The notes beneath the pieces were generated by a model that ran no database searches, was not told the DNA's origin, and saw only the letters and a program-made list of their open reading frames with translations. Shown here in pieces: positions 18,717 to 30,700 of a DNA stretch of 64,000 nt (position 1 is the first letter of the stretch; each line of letters starts with the position of its first letter). The stretch is from Apteryx mantelli (taxonomy: Eukaryota; Chordata; Aves; Apterygiformes; Apterygidae), in NCBI RefSeq assembly GCF_036417845.1, contig NC_090014.1:1-64000 (forward strand). The letters are read 5' to 3'. The position numbers and the translations under genes were made by a program.

Positions 18717-21700
18717 GTGAGGCGATGGCGCGGGCGCGCGGGGCTCCTTGCACGGGCGCGCGGGGCTCCTTGCACGGGCGCGGGTCCTTGCACCAACATG
18801 GGTCCTTGCACAGGCGTGCGGGGGGGGGGGGGCCCATGCACCAACATGGGGGTTCTTGCATGGACACAGGTCCTTGCGCTGGTGCGGGGGTTCTTGCACG
18901 GATGCAGGTTCTTGCATCAATGCAGGTCCTTGCACCGGTGCGGGTCCTTGCACCAACACAGGTTCTTGCACCCACAGGGGTTCTTGCACTAATGCAGGGG
19001 TCCTTGCACAGGCGCACGGGGGGGCCGTGCATGGGTGTGGGGGCTCTTGCATGGACACAGGGGTCCTTGCACGGACACGGGTCCTTGCACTGGCACGGGG
19101 GTCCTTGCACCAGCATTGGGGTCCTTGCACGGACACAGGTCCTTGCACCAACACGGGTCTTTGCGCTGACGTGGGTCCTTGCATGGGCGCAGGGGTTCTT
19201 GCACCAACACAGGTCCTTGCACCGACGCAGGGGTCCTTGCACCGGCGCGGGGGTCCTTGCACTGACGCAGGGGTCCTTGCACCAGCATGGGAGGTCCTTG
19301 CACCAACACGGGTTCTTGCACGGATGCAGGTTCTTGCACGGACACATGTCCTTGCATGGATGTGGGTCCATGCACCGGTACAGGGGTCCTTGCACGGACA
19401 TGGGTTCTTGCACCAACATGAGGGTTCTTGCACCAACACGGGGGTTCTTGCACAGATCCAAGTTCTTGCACCAACACGGGGGTTCTTGCATGGACGTGGG
19501 TTCTTGCACCAACACGGGTCCTTGCAAGCTGCGATGTGGCTGCGCTTTCGGGTGGCCCTTGCACAGCCTGGTGTCCTTGCACGTTGCAACGTCTCTGCAC
19601 CACCTCGTGTCTTTGCACGTTGCAATGGCCTTGCACCGACGCGGGGCCTTGCACTGACCTGGGTCCTTGCACCGATGTGAGTCCATGCACTGACGTGGGT
19701 CCTTGCAAGCTGCGATGTGGCTGCGCTTTTGGGTGGCGCTTGCACAATCCTTGCACGTTGCAATGTCTCTGCACCACCTCGTGTCTTTCCACGTTGCAGT
19801 GACCTTGCACCAACGTGGGTCCTTGCAAGCTGCAATGCTTTTGGGTGGCCCTTGCGCAGCCCTCGCACATTGCGATGTCTCTGCACCACCACGGGTCCTT
19901 GCACCACCTCGAGTCTTTGCACATTGCAATGTCCTTGCACCGACGCGGGGCTTTGCAAGCTGCGATGTGGCTGCGCTTTCAGGTGGCCCTGGCACGTCCT
20001 GGTGCCTTTGCACGTTGCAATGACTTTGCACCGACGCGGGGCCTTGCACCACCTCGTGTCTTTGCACATTTCAATGCCTCTGCGCTCCCTTGTGCTTTGG
20101 CAGATCCTTGTGTCTTTGCACGTTGCAACGTCTCTGCACCATTGCGGGTCCTCGCACATTGCAACGTCTCTGCACCACCTTGTGTCTTTGCACACTGCAG
20201 TGTCCTTGCACCGACGCGGGGGCCCTGCAAGCTGCGATGTGGCTGCGCTTTCGGGTGGCCCTTGCACGGCCTGGGGTCTTTGCACATTGCAATGTCTCTG
20301 CGCGTCCACGTGCCCTTGCACCGCCTCGTGCCCTTGCGCAGCCTTGCGTCCCCGCGCGTTGCAATGTCTCTGCGCGTCTTTGCACGTCCTCGTGCGAGGC
20401 TGCGTGCCGTCGCACGCCGCGGAGTCTCTGCGCTTCCGTGTGGCTTTGCACGGCCGCGTGGCTTTGCGCGTTGCAATCTCCCTGCTCTTCCGCGCGTCCT
20501 CGTGGCCCCTGCGAGCTGCGACGTCTCTGCCCTCCCGCGTGTCTTTGTGCATCCTCGTGTCCTTGCACCTCGCAGTGTCCTTGCACGTTGCAAAGCCTCT
20601 GCATGTCTGTGTGTCCTTGCACGTGGCAAAGCCTCTGCGCGTCTGCGTGTCCTTGCACGTCCCTGCGTCCTTGCACGTCCTTGCGCCTTCGCACACCCTC
20701 GTGTCCTTGCGTGCCCTCGTGTCCTTGCCTGTCCTTGTGCCTGTGCACTCCCGCGCGCCCTCGCGCACCGTCGTGTCTTTGCACGTCCCGGTGCCCTTGC
20801 ACGTCCCCGGGTCTTGGTGCCCTTGCACGTCCCGGTGCCCTTGCACGTCCTCGTGCAGGACAGGGAGGGAGGGGGGAGGCCTGGAAGGTCCCTCCCGGAC
20901 GCCTGGGCCCCTCCCGGACGCCTGGGCCCCCGTGCGAGACCCCCCCCCCTTGCACGACTCCCCCCCCCACACACACACACTTTGCCCCAGGCGCCGCCGT
21001 GACAACCGGGCGCCGTTGCCGCAGCGACAGCATCCTCGCGGGCCCGTTGCCGGGGGAAGGCTGACCCGTTGCCGGGGCGACGGCGGCGCCCTGGCAACCC
21101 GGGGCAGGTTGCCATGGAGACGGCCGGTCCGCCTGTCTCCCTGGGAACGGTTGCCGGGGCGCGTCGCCACGGGGATGTTTTTCCTCCGCGCCGCCGCCGC
21201 CGCGTCCTTGAGGCCGCTGGGGGGAGACGATGCAGGGGGGGAACGGGGGCCCTGCGGGTGTGCGATGGGGCGTGCAAATCCCCCCGGGGTGTGCGATGGG
21301 GCGTGCAAACCCCCTGGGGTGTGCAAACTCCCCTGGGACGTGCTATGGGGTGTGCAAACCCCCCCAGGGCGTGCAAACCCCACTGGGATGTGCTATGGGG
21401 TGTGCAAGCCCTGGAGGAGTGTGCAAACCCCACGGGGACGTGCTATGGGGCGTGCAAAGCCCCCTGGGTCATGCAACCCCCCCTGGGACGTGCTATGGGG
21501 CGTGCAACCCTCCCCCCCGGGGTGTGCAAGGCCTGCTGGGAGGTGCTATGGGGCGTGCAGACCCTGCTGGGGTGCACTGCGGGGTGTGCAAGCCCTGGAG
21601 GAGTGTACAAACCCCACGGGATGTGCCCTGGGACGTGGAAACACCAGCAGGGCGTGCAAACCTCGCTGAGGCATTGCGCAGGGCGTGCAAAATTCTCTGG

Positions 21701-24700
21701 GCCGTGCAAAGCCCGCTGGGATGTGCAACAGGGTTTGCAGACCCTGGAGGAGTGTGCAAACCCCTCTGGGCCATGCAAACCTCGCTGGGCCTTGCTATGG
21801 GCCGTGCAAAGCCCGCTGGGATGTGCAAACCCTGCTGGGCCGTGCAAACCTTGCTGGGTCGTGCAAACCCTGCTGAGACGTGCAATGGGCCGTGCAAACC
21901 TTGCTGGGTCGTGCAAACCCTGCTGAGACGTGCAATGGGCCGTGCAAACCTTGCTGGGCTGTGCAAACCTTACTGGACTGTGCTACGGGCCGTGCAAACC
22001 CCTTTGGGGCATGCAATGGGCCGTGCAAACCTTGCTGGACCATGCTACAAGCTGTGCAAACCCCTTTGGGTCGTGCAAACCTTGCTGGGTTGTGCAAACC
22101 CCTCTGGGCCGTGCAAACCCTGCTGAGACGTGCAATGGGCCGTGCAAACCTTGCTGGGTCGTGCAAACCCCCGTTGCCCCCCGAGGACACCACAACCCAC
22201 CGCCCCACACCCACGTGCGCGTGTCGCACGGCCCCGGTGCACATGGGGGGCTCGCAGGCCTCGTGCGAGCGCCCCCCTTGCACGTTCCCCCCCCCTTGCA
22301 TGTTCCCCCCCCCTTGCACATCCCCCCCCCTTGCACGTCCCCCCCCCCTTGCACGTCCCCCCCCTCTCCCAAGGGCAGCCCGAGGTCGCGGGACGCCGGC
22401 GTGGGGCCTCGCACGGGTTCTCGCACGGGCTCCATCGTCCCCGCGCGCTAACGGCCTCCTTCTCTCCCGCCCCGCCGCCGCGCCGTGGCCGCCCCGCAGA
22501 GGAGCTTCCCGTGGAAGGTGAGCCGAGCCGAGCCGTGCCGCGCGTGCGAGGCCGCGTGTGCGAGGCCGGGCCGGGTGGGGGGTGTGTGTGTGTGTGCGGC
22601 GCTCAGGGACTCGTGCAAGCCTCGGATCTCGTGCGTGGGGCAGCGCTGGTGCAAAGGTCGGGGGGGGCTCGTGCAAAGCTCAGGGGTTTCATGCAAAGGT
22701 CGGGGACTTGTGCAAAGCTCAGGGGGTTTTTTGCGTGGAGCAGGGCTTGTGCAAAGCTCGGAGGGACTCGTGCAAAGCTCTGGGAGTTCGTGCAAGGCTC
22801 AGGGGTTCATGCACAGCTCAGGGACTCGTGCAAGCCTCGGATCTCGTGCGTGGAGCAGTGTTGGTGCAAAGGTCAGGGACTCGTGCATGGAACAGGGCTC
22901 GTGCAAAGCTTGGGGACACTCGTGCAAAGCTCAGGGGTTTCGTGCAAAGGTCAGGGACTTGTGCAAAGGTCAGGGACTCGTGCGTGAAGCAGGGCTCGTG
23001 CAAAGCTCTGGGAGTTCGTGCAAGGCTCAGGGCTTGTGCGAAGCTCACGTCTGTGCCCAGAGCCGGAGCTTGTGCGACGCTCGGGGGCTCGTGCACGTCG
23101 CGGGGGCTTGCACGACGCTCGGGTCCGTGCGACGCTCGGGGGCTCGTGCCACACTCGGGCCTCGTGCGTGTCGCGGGGCTCGTGCGACGCTTGGGGGCTC
23201 GTGCACGCTGCAGGGTCCGTGCGACGCTCGCCGCCGTGCGCAGGGCAGGTGCTCGTGCGAGGTCGGGGGGGTTGCACGGCTCAGGGGTCCGTCTGCCCCA
23301 CGTCACACGCGTGTGCACCCCGTGGTGCGTGTGCGTGGGGGGGGGTGTTTCGTGTGCCCACGTGCCGCACGCGTGTGCTTGCCGTGTGCGTGTCGGCAGG
23401 GCTCTGCGGGCCTGGTCTGTGCCCGTGTCCTGGGCAGCACACACGCATGTGCGAGCCAGGTCTGTGTGCAAGGACGTGCACACGCGTGTGTGAGCTGGGT
23501 CCATGTCCAGGACAGTGCGCACATGTGTGTGAGCCAGGTCCATGTGCAAGGAAGTGCGCACGTGTGTGCGAGCCGGGTCTGTGTCCGGGGCGGTGCGCAC
23601 GCATGTGCGAGCCGGGTCTGTGTCCAGGGCGGTGCACATGCATGTGTGAGCTGGGTCTGTGTGCGAGGACGTGCACACGCATGTGCGAGCTGGGTCCATG
23701 TGGGAGGACATGCACATGCGTGTGTGAGCCAGGTCTGTGTGCGAGGCCATGTACACGTGTGCGAGCCGGGTCCATGTGCGAGGACATGCACATGCGTGTG
23801 AGCCGGGTCCGTGTGCGAGGATGTGCACATGCGTGTGCGAGCCGGGTCTGTGTCTGGGGCGGTGCACACACGTGTGCGAGCCGGGTCCGTGTGTGAGGAC
23901 GTGCACATGCGTGTGAGCCGGGTCCGTGTGTGAGGACGTGCACATGCGTGTGAGCCGGGTCCATGTGCGAGGCCGTGCACACGCATGTGCAAGCTGGGTC
24001 CGTGTGTGAGGATCTGCGCACACACATGTGCAAGCTGGGTCCGTGTGTGAGGCCGTGCACACGCGTGTGCGAGCCGGGTCCGTGCGCGAGGATCTGCACA
24101 CGCCTGCGCTGCCCGTGACAGCGCCGCACATGCGTGTTCCCCAGCGCCAGGCCCCGCCCCCTGGGGATGACATCACCCCCGGCTGCCCAATGAGAAGCGG
24201 CCATGCAAATGAGGGAGGGGAGTGGCGCAGCCAACGAGCTGGGGCACTGCAGAGGGCGGGGGGGGGGGTGGCAGGTGCCTGGGCGGGGCTATGCAAATGA
24301 CAGGGGCTAAGCAGCCAATGGGGTGGCAGGATCTAACGGCCAGTGAATGGAGGGCTGGGTTGGGCGGGGCTTGCACGAGGGGCGTGTGACATGGGGGTGG
24401 GGCTTGCAGAGGGGGGACAACACGGGGCGTGTTTGGGGGGCGGGGCTTGCACAAGGGGCACGCAACGTGGGGGCGGGGCTTGCACGAGGGGCGTGCGACA
24501 CGGGGCCTTTTGGGGCGGGGCTTGCACGAGGGGCGTGCGATGCACGGGGGGGCGGGGCAGCCCTGAGCGGAGCGGGGAAGCGTCCTTGTCCCCGTGTCCC
24601 CTGCGAGGCTTGGGGGGGGGGGGGACACACACATCCCCGTGCAAGGCCCCGCGTCCCGTGCGAGCCGGGGGGCTGGTGCCCTCGTGCGAGGCCCCGTGTG

Positions 24701-27700
24701 AAGCTGCCATCCTCGTGCGAGGCCCCGTGCGAGGCCGGTGCCCCCGTGCGAGGCCCCGTGCAAGGATGGTGCTTCCGTGCGAGGCCCCGTGCAAGGCCGC
24801 CATCCTCGTGCGAGGCCCCGTGCGAGGCGGCCGCTCGCTCCGTGCCCCCCCCCCCCCGCTTGCACCGTTGCAGCCCCCCCTCCCCCTTCCCCCCCCCGTC
24901 GCCGGGAGAGGACAGAAAGGGGAAAAGAAGCATTTTGGGGGCGATGCTTCGCTTTCCGCCTTTGCGTCCGTCCGTCCGTCCCGCCCCGTCCGTGCGTCCG
25001 TGCGTCCGTCCCGGCATCCCCGTGCGATGCCTGTCACAAGTTAAAAGCGGCTTTTAAATTGTGGCTGGGGGGCGCGGGACCCCCCCCCGCCCCCCCCCGT
25101 GACTCGTCTCTTCTCTCTCCTCCCTCCTCCCTTTGCCTTTGCTTCTTTTTCGCTTTTTTCCTTTTTTTGGCGTTTTTTTTGCTTTTTTTTTTTTTGCTTT
25201 TTTTTTTTTGCACTTTCCCCCCTTTTTTGCATTTTTCCCCCCTTTCTCTCTCTCTCTCTTCTCCCCCCCCTCCCCCCCCCCCCAAGGTCCTGCTCACCTG
25301 ACGCTAAGCAGCCAAGGTATGACGCGCCCTCCCCTCCCCCCCCCCCCCCCGCGCTCGTGCGACGGGTCCCGTCCCCCCCCCCCGTCCCCTCCCCCCCCGC
25401 CCCCCCCCGCAGCGTGCGGCCGTGCGGCACGACGGGCGGGTCCCTCGCACGGGGACGCCCCCCCCCCCTTGCACGGGGAGCCGGGGGAGCGGGCCAACGC
25501 GTCGCCTTGCACGAGGGGGAAGCGGGGGGTGCGTCGCCTTGCACGGGGACCCCGGGGAGCGTGCAAATGGGTCGCCTTGCACGGAGACCCGAGGGTCCCC
25601 TTGCACGAGGGAGAATTGAGCGTGCATCGCCTTGCACGGAGACCCGAGGGTCCCCTTGCACGAGGGAGAATTGAGCGTGCATCGCCTTGCACGGAGACCC
25701 GAGGGTCCCCTTGCACGAGGGAGAATTGAGCGTGCATCGCCTTGCACGGAGACCCGAGGGTCCCCTTGCACGAGGGAGAATTGAGCGTGCATCGCCTTGC
25801 ACGGAGACCCGAGGGTCCCCTTGCACGAGGGAGAATTGAGCGTGCATCGCCTTGCACGGGGACCCGAGGGAGTGTGCAAGCGCCTCCCTTTGCACAGAGA
25901 GCTGGGGGTCTCCTTGCACGGGGACCCGAGGGAGAATTAGGGGTGCATCACCTTGCACGGGGACCCAAGGGAGCGTGCAAGCGTGTCCCCCCTTGCATGG
26001 GGACCCGAGGGAGAATTGAGTGTGCAATCACGTTGCACGGGACCCAAGGGAGAATTGGGGGCTGCATCGCCTTGCACGGAGCCCTGAGGGTCCCCTTGCA
26101 CGGGGACACAAGGGAGCGTGCGTGCGCCTCCCCTTGCACAGAAAGCTGGGGGTCCCCTTGCACAGGGACCCAAGGGAGAGTTGGGGGGGTGCATCGCCTT
26201 GCACGGGGACCCAAGGGAGAACTGAGCGTGCATCGCCTTGCACGGAGCCCTGAGGGTCCCCTTGCACGGGGGCACAAGGGAGCGTGCAAGCGCGTCCCCC
26301 TTGCACGGGGACCCGAGGGAGAACTGAGCGTGCATTGCCTTGCACGGAGACCCGAGGGAGCGTGCAAGCGCGTCCCCTTGCACAGAAAGTTGCGGGTCCC
26401 CTTGCACGGAAACCCAAGGGTCCCCTTGCACGAGGGAGAGTTGAGCGTGCATCACGTTGCACAGGGACCCGAGGGAGCGTGCAAATGCATCGTGTTGCAC
26501 GGGGACCCGAGGGAGCGTGCAAGCGCGTCCCCTTGCACGGAAAGCTGCGGGTCCCCTTGCACGGGCGCTCGAGGGTCCCCTTGCACGAGGACGCGAGGGA
26601 GCGTGCGTGCCCCCCCCCCCGCCCCTTGCACGCCCGCGGGGCCCCGTCGCCTCACGCGTCTCCTCCCGCCCAGGGCCCGCCGAGGTCGCCGAGGGGGGGC
26701 CCGGCCACGGCGCCGCCGAGAGCCAGCAGGCGGCGAAAGGTCAGTGCCCCGGACGCCTGGGCCCTTCCCCTCCCCCCCCCCACCCCCCCCCGCCGGGGCC
26801 CAGGCGTCCGGGGCCCTCCCGGGGCGCGCGCACACGCGTGTGCCAGGCGTGTTCCCGCGGGGCTCGGGGTCAGGCGGGAGCCTCGAGGTGCTGCACACGC
26901 GCGCACGCGGCTCTCGCACGGCGGGGGCACGCGTGGCCCTGGTGCACACGTGTGTGCACGCATGTCGGTGCAAATCCACCCTGCACACTCACAGTGTGCG
27001 CGTGTGCTGTGCACGCTCGCGGGTGCACGTCTGCCCCTGCACGCTCACAGTGTGCACACGTGTGCTGTACATGTTCGCGGGTGCACGTCCGCCCCTGCAC
27101 GCTCACGGTGTGCACACGTGTGTGCACACATGTCAGTGCAAACCCACCCTGCACGCTCATGGTGTGCGCGTGTGCTGTGCACGCTCACAGGTGCACATCC
27201 ACCCCTGCACGCTCACAGTGTGCACACGTGTGCTGTGCACGCTCGCAGGTGCACGTCCGCCCCTGCACGCCCCCGGTGCATGGTTGCACCAGGGTTTCAT
27301 GCCCAGGCTGCTTCTCTGCGTGCTCCCAGTGCACCCACGCCGTGCACGCAGGCTGTGCACACGCGTGTGCATGCACGCAGGTGCATATTCACCCATGCAC
27401 GCTCCACACACCTCTCCGCAGTCTCCTAGCACACCCTCAGCATGTTGTGCACATGCGTGTGCATGCACGCAGGTGCACATCCCACCCACGCACACCCCAC
27501 ACGCCTCTCTGCAGGCTCCTAGCACACCCTCACCATGCACACATGCCATGCACATGCGTGTGCATGCACACAGGTGCACATCCCACCCATGCACGCCCCA
27601 CACGCCCCTCTGCAGGCTCCTAGCACACCCTTAGCATGCCGTGCACACGCGTGTGCACGCACACAAGTGCACATCCATCCATTCACACCTCACACGCCTC

Positions 27701-30700
27701 TCTGCATGCTCCCAGCACACCCTCACCATGCACACATGCCGTGCACACGCATGTGCATGCACGCAGGTTCACATCCACCCGTGCACGGGCCCAGAGCGAA
27801 GGTTGCGCCGGGGATTCGCGCCCAGGCCGATGCATCAGCGCCGGGTGCGCGGGTGCAACGCGCGTCGGCGCGACGGGTGCTGACGGCGCGGCGGCCCCGC
27901 AGGGAAGGAGGAGTACGTGGCCACCTTCAAGGGCAACGAGTTCTTCTGCTACGACCTGTCGCACAACCCCATCCAGAGCAGCACGGACGAGCTGACGCTG
28001 TCGTTCCGCACGCTGCAGCGCAACGGGCTGCTGCTGCACACGGGCAAGTCGGCCGACTACGTGAACCTGTCGCTCAAGAGCGGCGCCGTCTGGCTCGTCA
28101 TCAACCTGGGCTCCGGCGCCTTCGAGGCCCTGGTGGAGCCCGTCAACGGCAAGTTCAACGACAACGACTGGCACGACATCCGCGTCACCCGCAACCTGCG
28201 CCAGGTAGGGCCCCCCCCCTCCACCGCCGCCGCTGCTGCCGCTAAGGGCCCAGGCGTCCGGGCCGGCCCCGGACGCCTGGGTCCCTTCCCTTGGGTGGGT
28301 GTCCCGGACGCCTGGGTCCCTTCGCCGGTGGTGTCCCGGACACCTGGGCCCCCTCCCTGGGTGGGTGTCCCGGATGCCTGGGTCCCTTTGCTGGGGCACA
28401 GTCCCGGACGCCTGGGCCCCCTCCCCGGGTGGGTGTCCCGGACGCCTGGGTCCCTTCCCCAGGGCTCCATGGGACCGGCTGAAGCCGGAGCCCCGGACGC
28501 CTGGGTCCCTTCCCCAGTTGGGTGTCCCGGACGCCTGGGTCCCCTCCCCAATTCCCTATGGGGTCAGCTAGGTGGGGAGTCCCGGATGCCTGGGCCCCTT
28601 CCCCATGCTCCATGGGGCAGGCCAGGCTTTGCGCCCCGGACGCCTGGGCCCCTTCCCCATGGGGTTGATGTCCCCGGACGCCTGGGCCCCTTCCCCATGG
28701 GGTTGATGTCCCCGGACGCCTGGGCCCCTTCCCCATGGGGCTGATGTTCCCGGACGCCTGGGCCCCTTCCCCATGGGGCTGATGTTCCCGGACGCCTGGG
28801 CCCCTTCCCCATGGGGCTGATGTTCCCGGACGCCTGGGTCCCTTCCCCATGGGGCTGATGTCCCTGGACGCCTGGGCCCCTTCCCCATGGGGCTGATGTC
28901 CCCGGACGCCTGGGTCCCTTCCCCATGGGGTTGATGGTTGATGTCCCCGGACGCCTGGGCCCCTTCCCCATGGGGCTGGTGTTCCCGGACGCCTGGGCCC
29001 CTTCCCCATGGGGCTGATGTTCCCGGACGCCTGGGCCCCTTCTCCATGGGGCTGATGTTCCCGGACGCCTGGGCCCCTTCCCCGGCGGGTGGGACACGGG
29101 GGGGTGGTGTCAGCGGGGGGGGGGGGGGGGTGGTGATGGTGACACCGACCGGGGGGGGGGGGGGGGTCGCCCCCACCCCTCTCTAACGAGGTTTCTACTT
29201 CTCTCCCCCCCCCGCCCCTGCCGCCCCCCCCCCCCCCCGTGCGACGGCGGCACCAGCAACCGCCCCCCCCCCATATGTGTGTGTGCGACTAACACGCTTG
29301 GCGGCCCCCCCCCACTAACCCCCCCCCACTAACCCCCCCTCCCCCACTAACCCCCCCCCGCCCCCCCCCGCCGGGCCCGCCAGTCACTTGCGGTTCTGTT
29401 GTGTTTTGTCGTTTTCGGGCGGCTTTTGCCCCGTTCGCCCGGCAGCACGCGGGCATCGGACACGCTATGGTAAACAAACTCCATTACCTGGTAGATATCC
29501 GCCTCTCTCGTTGTCTTCTCGGGGCCCCGAGGCCCCGGCGCTTCCCCCCCCCCCCGCCCCCCTGTCCCCCCCCCCCGACCCCTTTTCCATCGGGTTTCGC
29601 CCCGGTTCCGGCTGCCCCCCCCCCCTCCCTGGGGTGACACGAGCTCGTGGGGCCTCGGGCGCTGCCGGCCCCAGCGAGCGGCTGCCGGGCCTCGGGGGGG
29701 GCTGTTATGGGGGGGGGGTTACGGTTTGGGGTTTTTTTTTGTTTTTTTCCCCTTTTTTCCTTTTTTTTCCATTTTTTTGTTATTTTGCACTTTTTTTGTT
29801 CTTTTATTACTTTCCCCTTTTCCTCCCCCTCCCCCCTTCTTCACATTTCTTACTTTCCCCCTTTTCTTTTCCCCCCTTTTCTTTTCCCCCCTTTTCTTTT
29901 CCCCCCTTTTCTTTCCCCCCTTTTCTTTCCCCCCTTTTCTTTCCCCCCTTTTCTTTCCCCCCTTTTCTTTTCCCCCCTTTTCTTTCTTTTTTCCCCATTT
30001 CCCCCAATTTTCTATCTTTCCCCATTTTCTGTCATTTTTCCCCCATTTTCTGTCATTTTTTTCCCCATTTTCTGTCATTTTTCCCCATTTTCTATCTTTT
30101 CCCCCCATTTTCTATCATCTTTTTCCCCATTTCCCCCCTTTTCTTTCCTTTTTTAAACTATTTTTAAAGGGTTTTTTTTTTGCCCCCCCCCCCCCCCGTG
30201 TCCCCCCCCCCAAATCCCCGACCCGGCGCCAGAAATGCAAAATCCCGGGAAAAGGCCCCAGCTGCGTCGCCGGTGCCGCACGGGGGGGCCCTGCCGTGTC
30301 CCCCCCCCGCCGTGGCCTCGCACGTGGCCTCGCACGTGGCCTCGCACGCCTCGCACGCCGCTTCGCCTCGCACGGCCCCGCGGCGCTGCCTTCCTCCCGC
30401 CGCCGCCGCCTCCTCCTCCTCCTCCCTCCTCCTCCTCCTCCTCCTCGCGCCCGGGGACGCCGCCGGCCGGCGCGACGCGGCCTGACCCCCCCCCCCCGCC
30501 AGGGCGTGCGATTGCACGAGTGTGTGTGTGTGTGTGTGAGTGTGCAAACGTGCGAAAGCACGGCCGGGCGCGTGTGCGCACGAGTGTGCGCGATTGCACA
30601 AGGTCACGGCTCTGCGTGCATGTGCACAAGCGTGCGATTGCACGGTGCCGCAGATGGGTGTGTGCGTGTGCACAAGCGTGTGATTGCACAAGGTCACGGC

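Noticed and set aside
25570-25860. CRISPR-like direct repeats
   Set aside because: The 55-bp units are contiguous with no unique spacers, and the context is a vertebrate intron.
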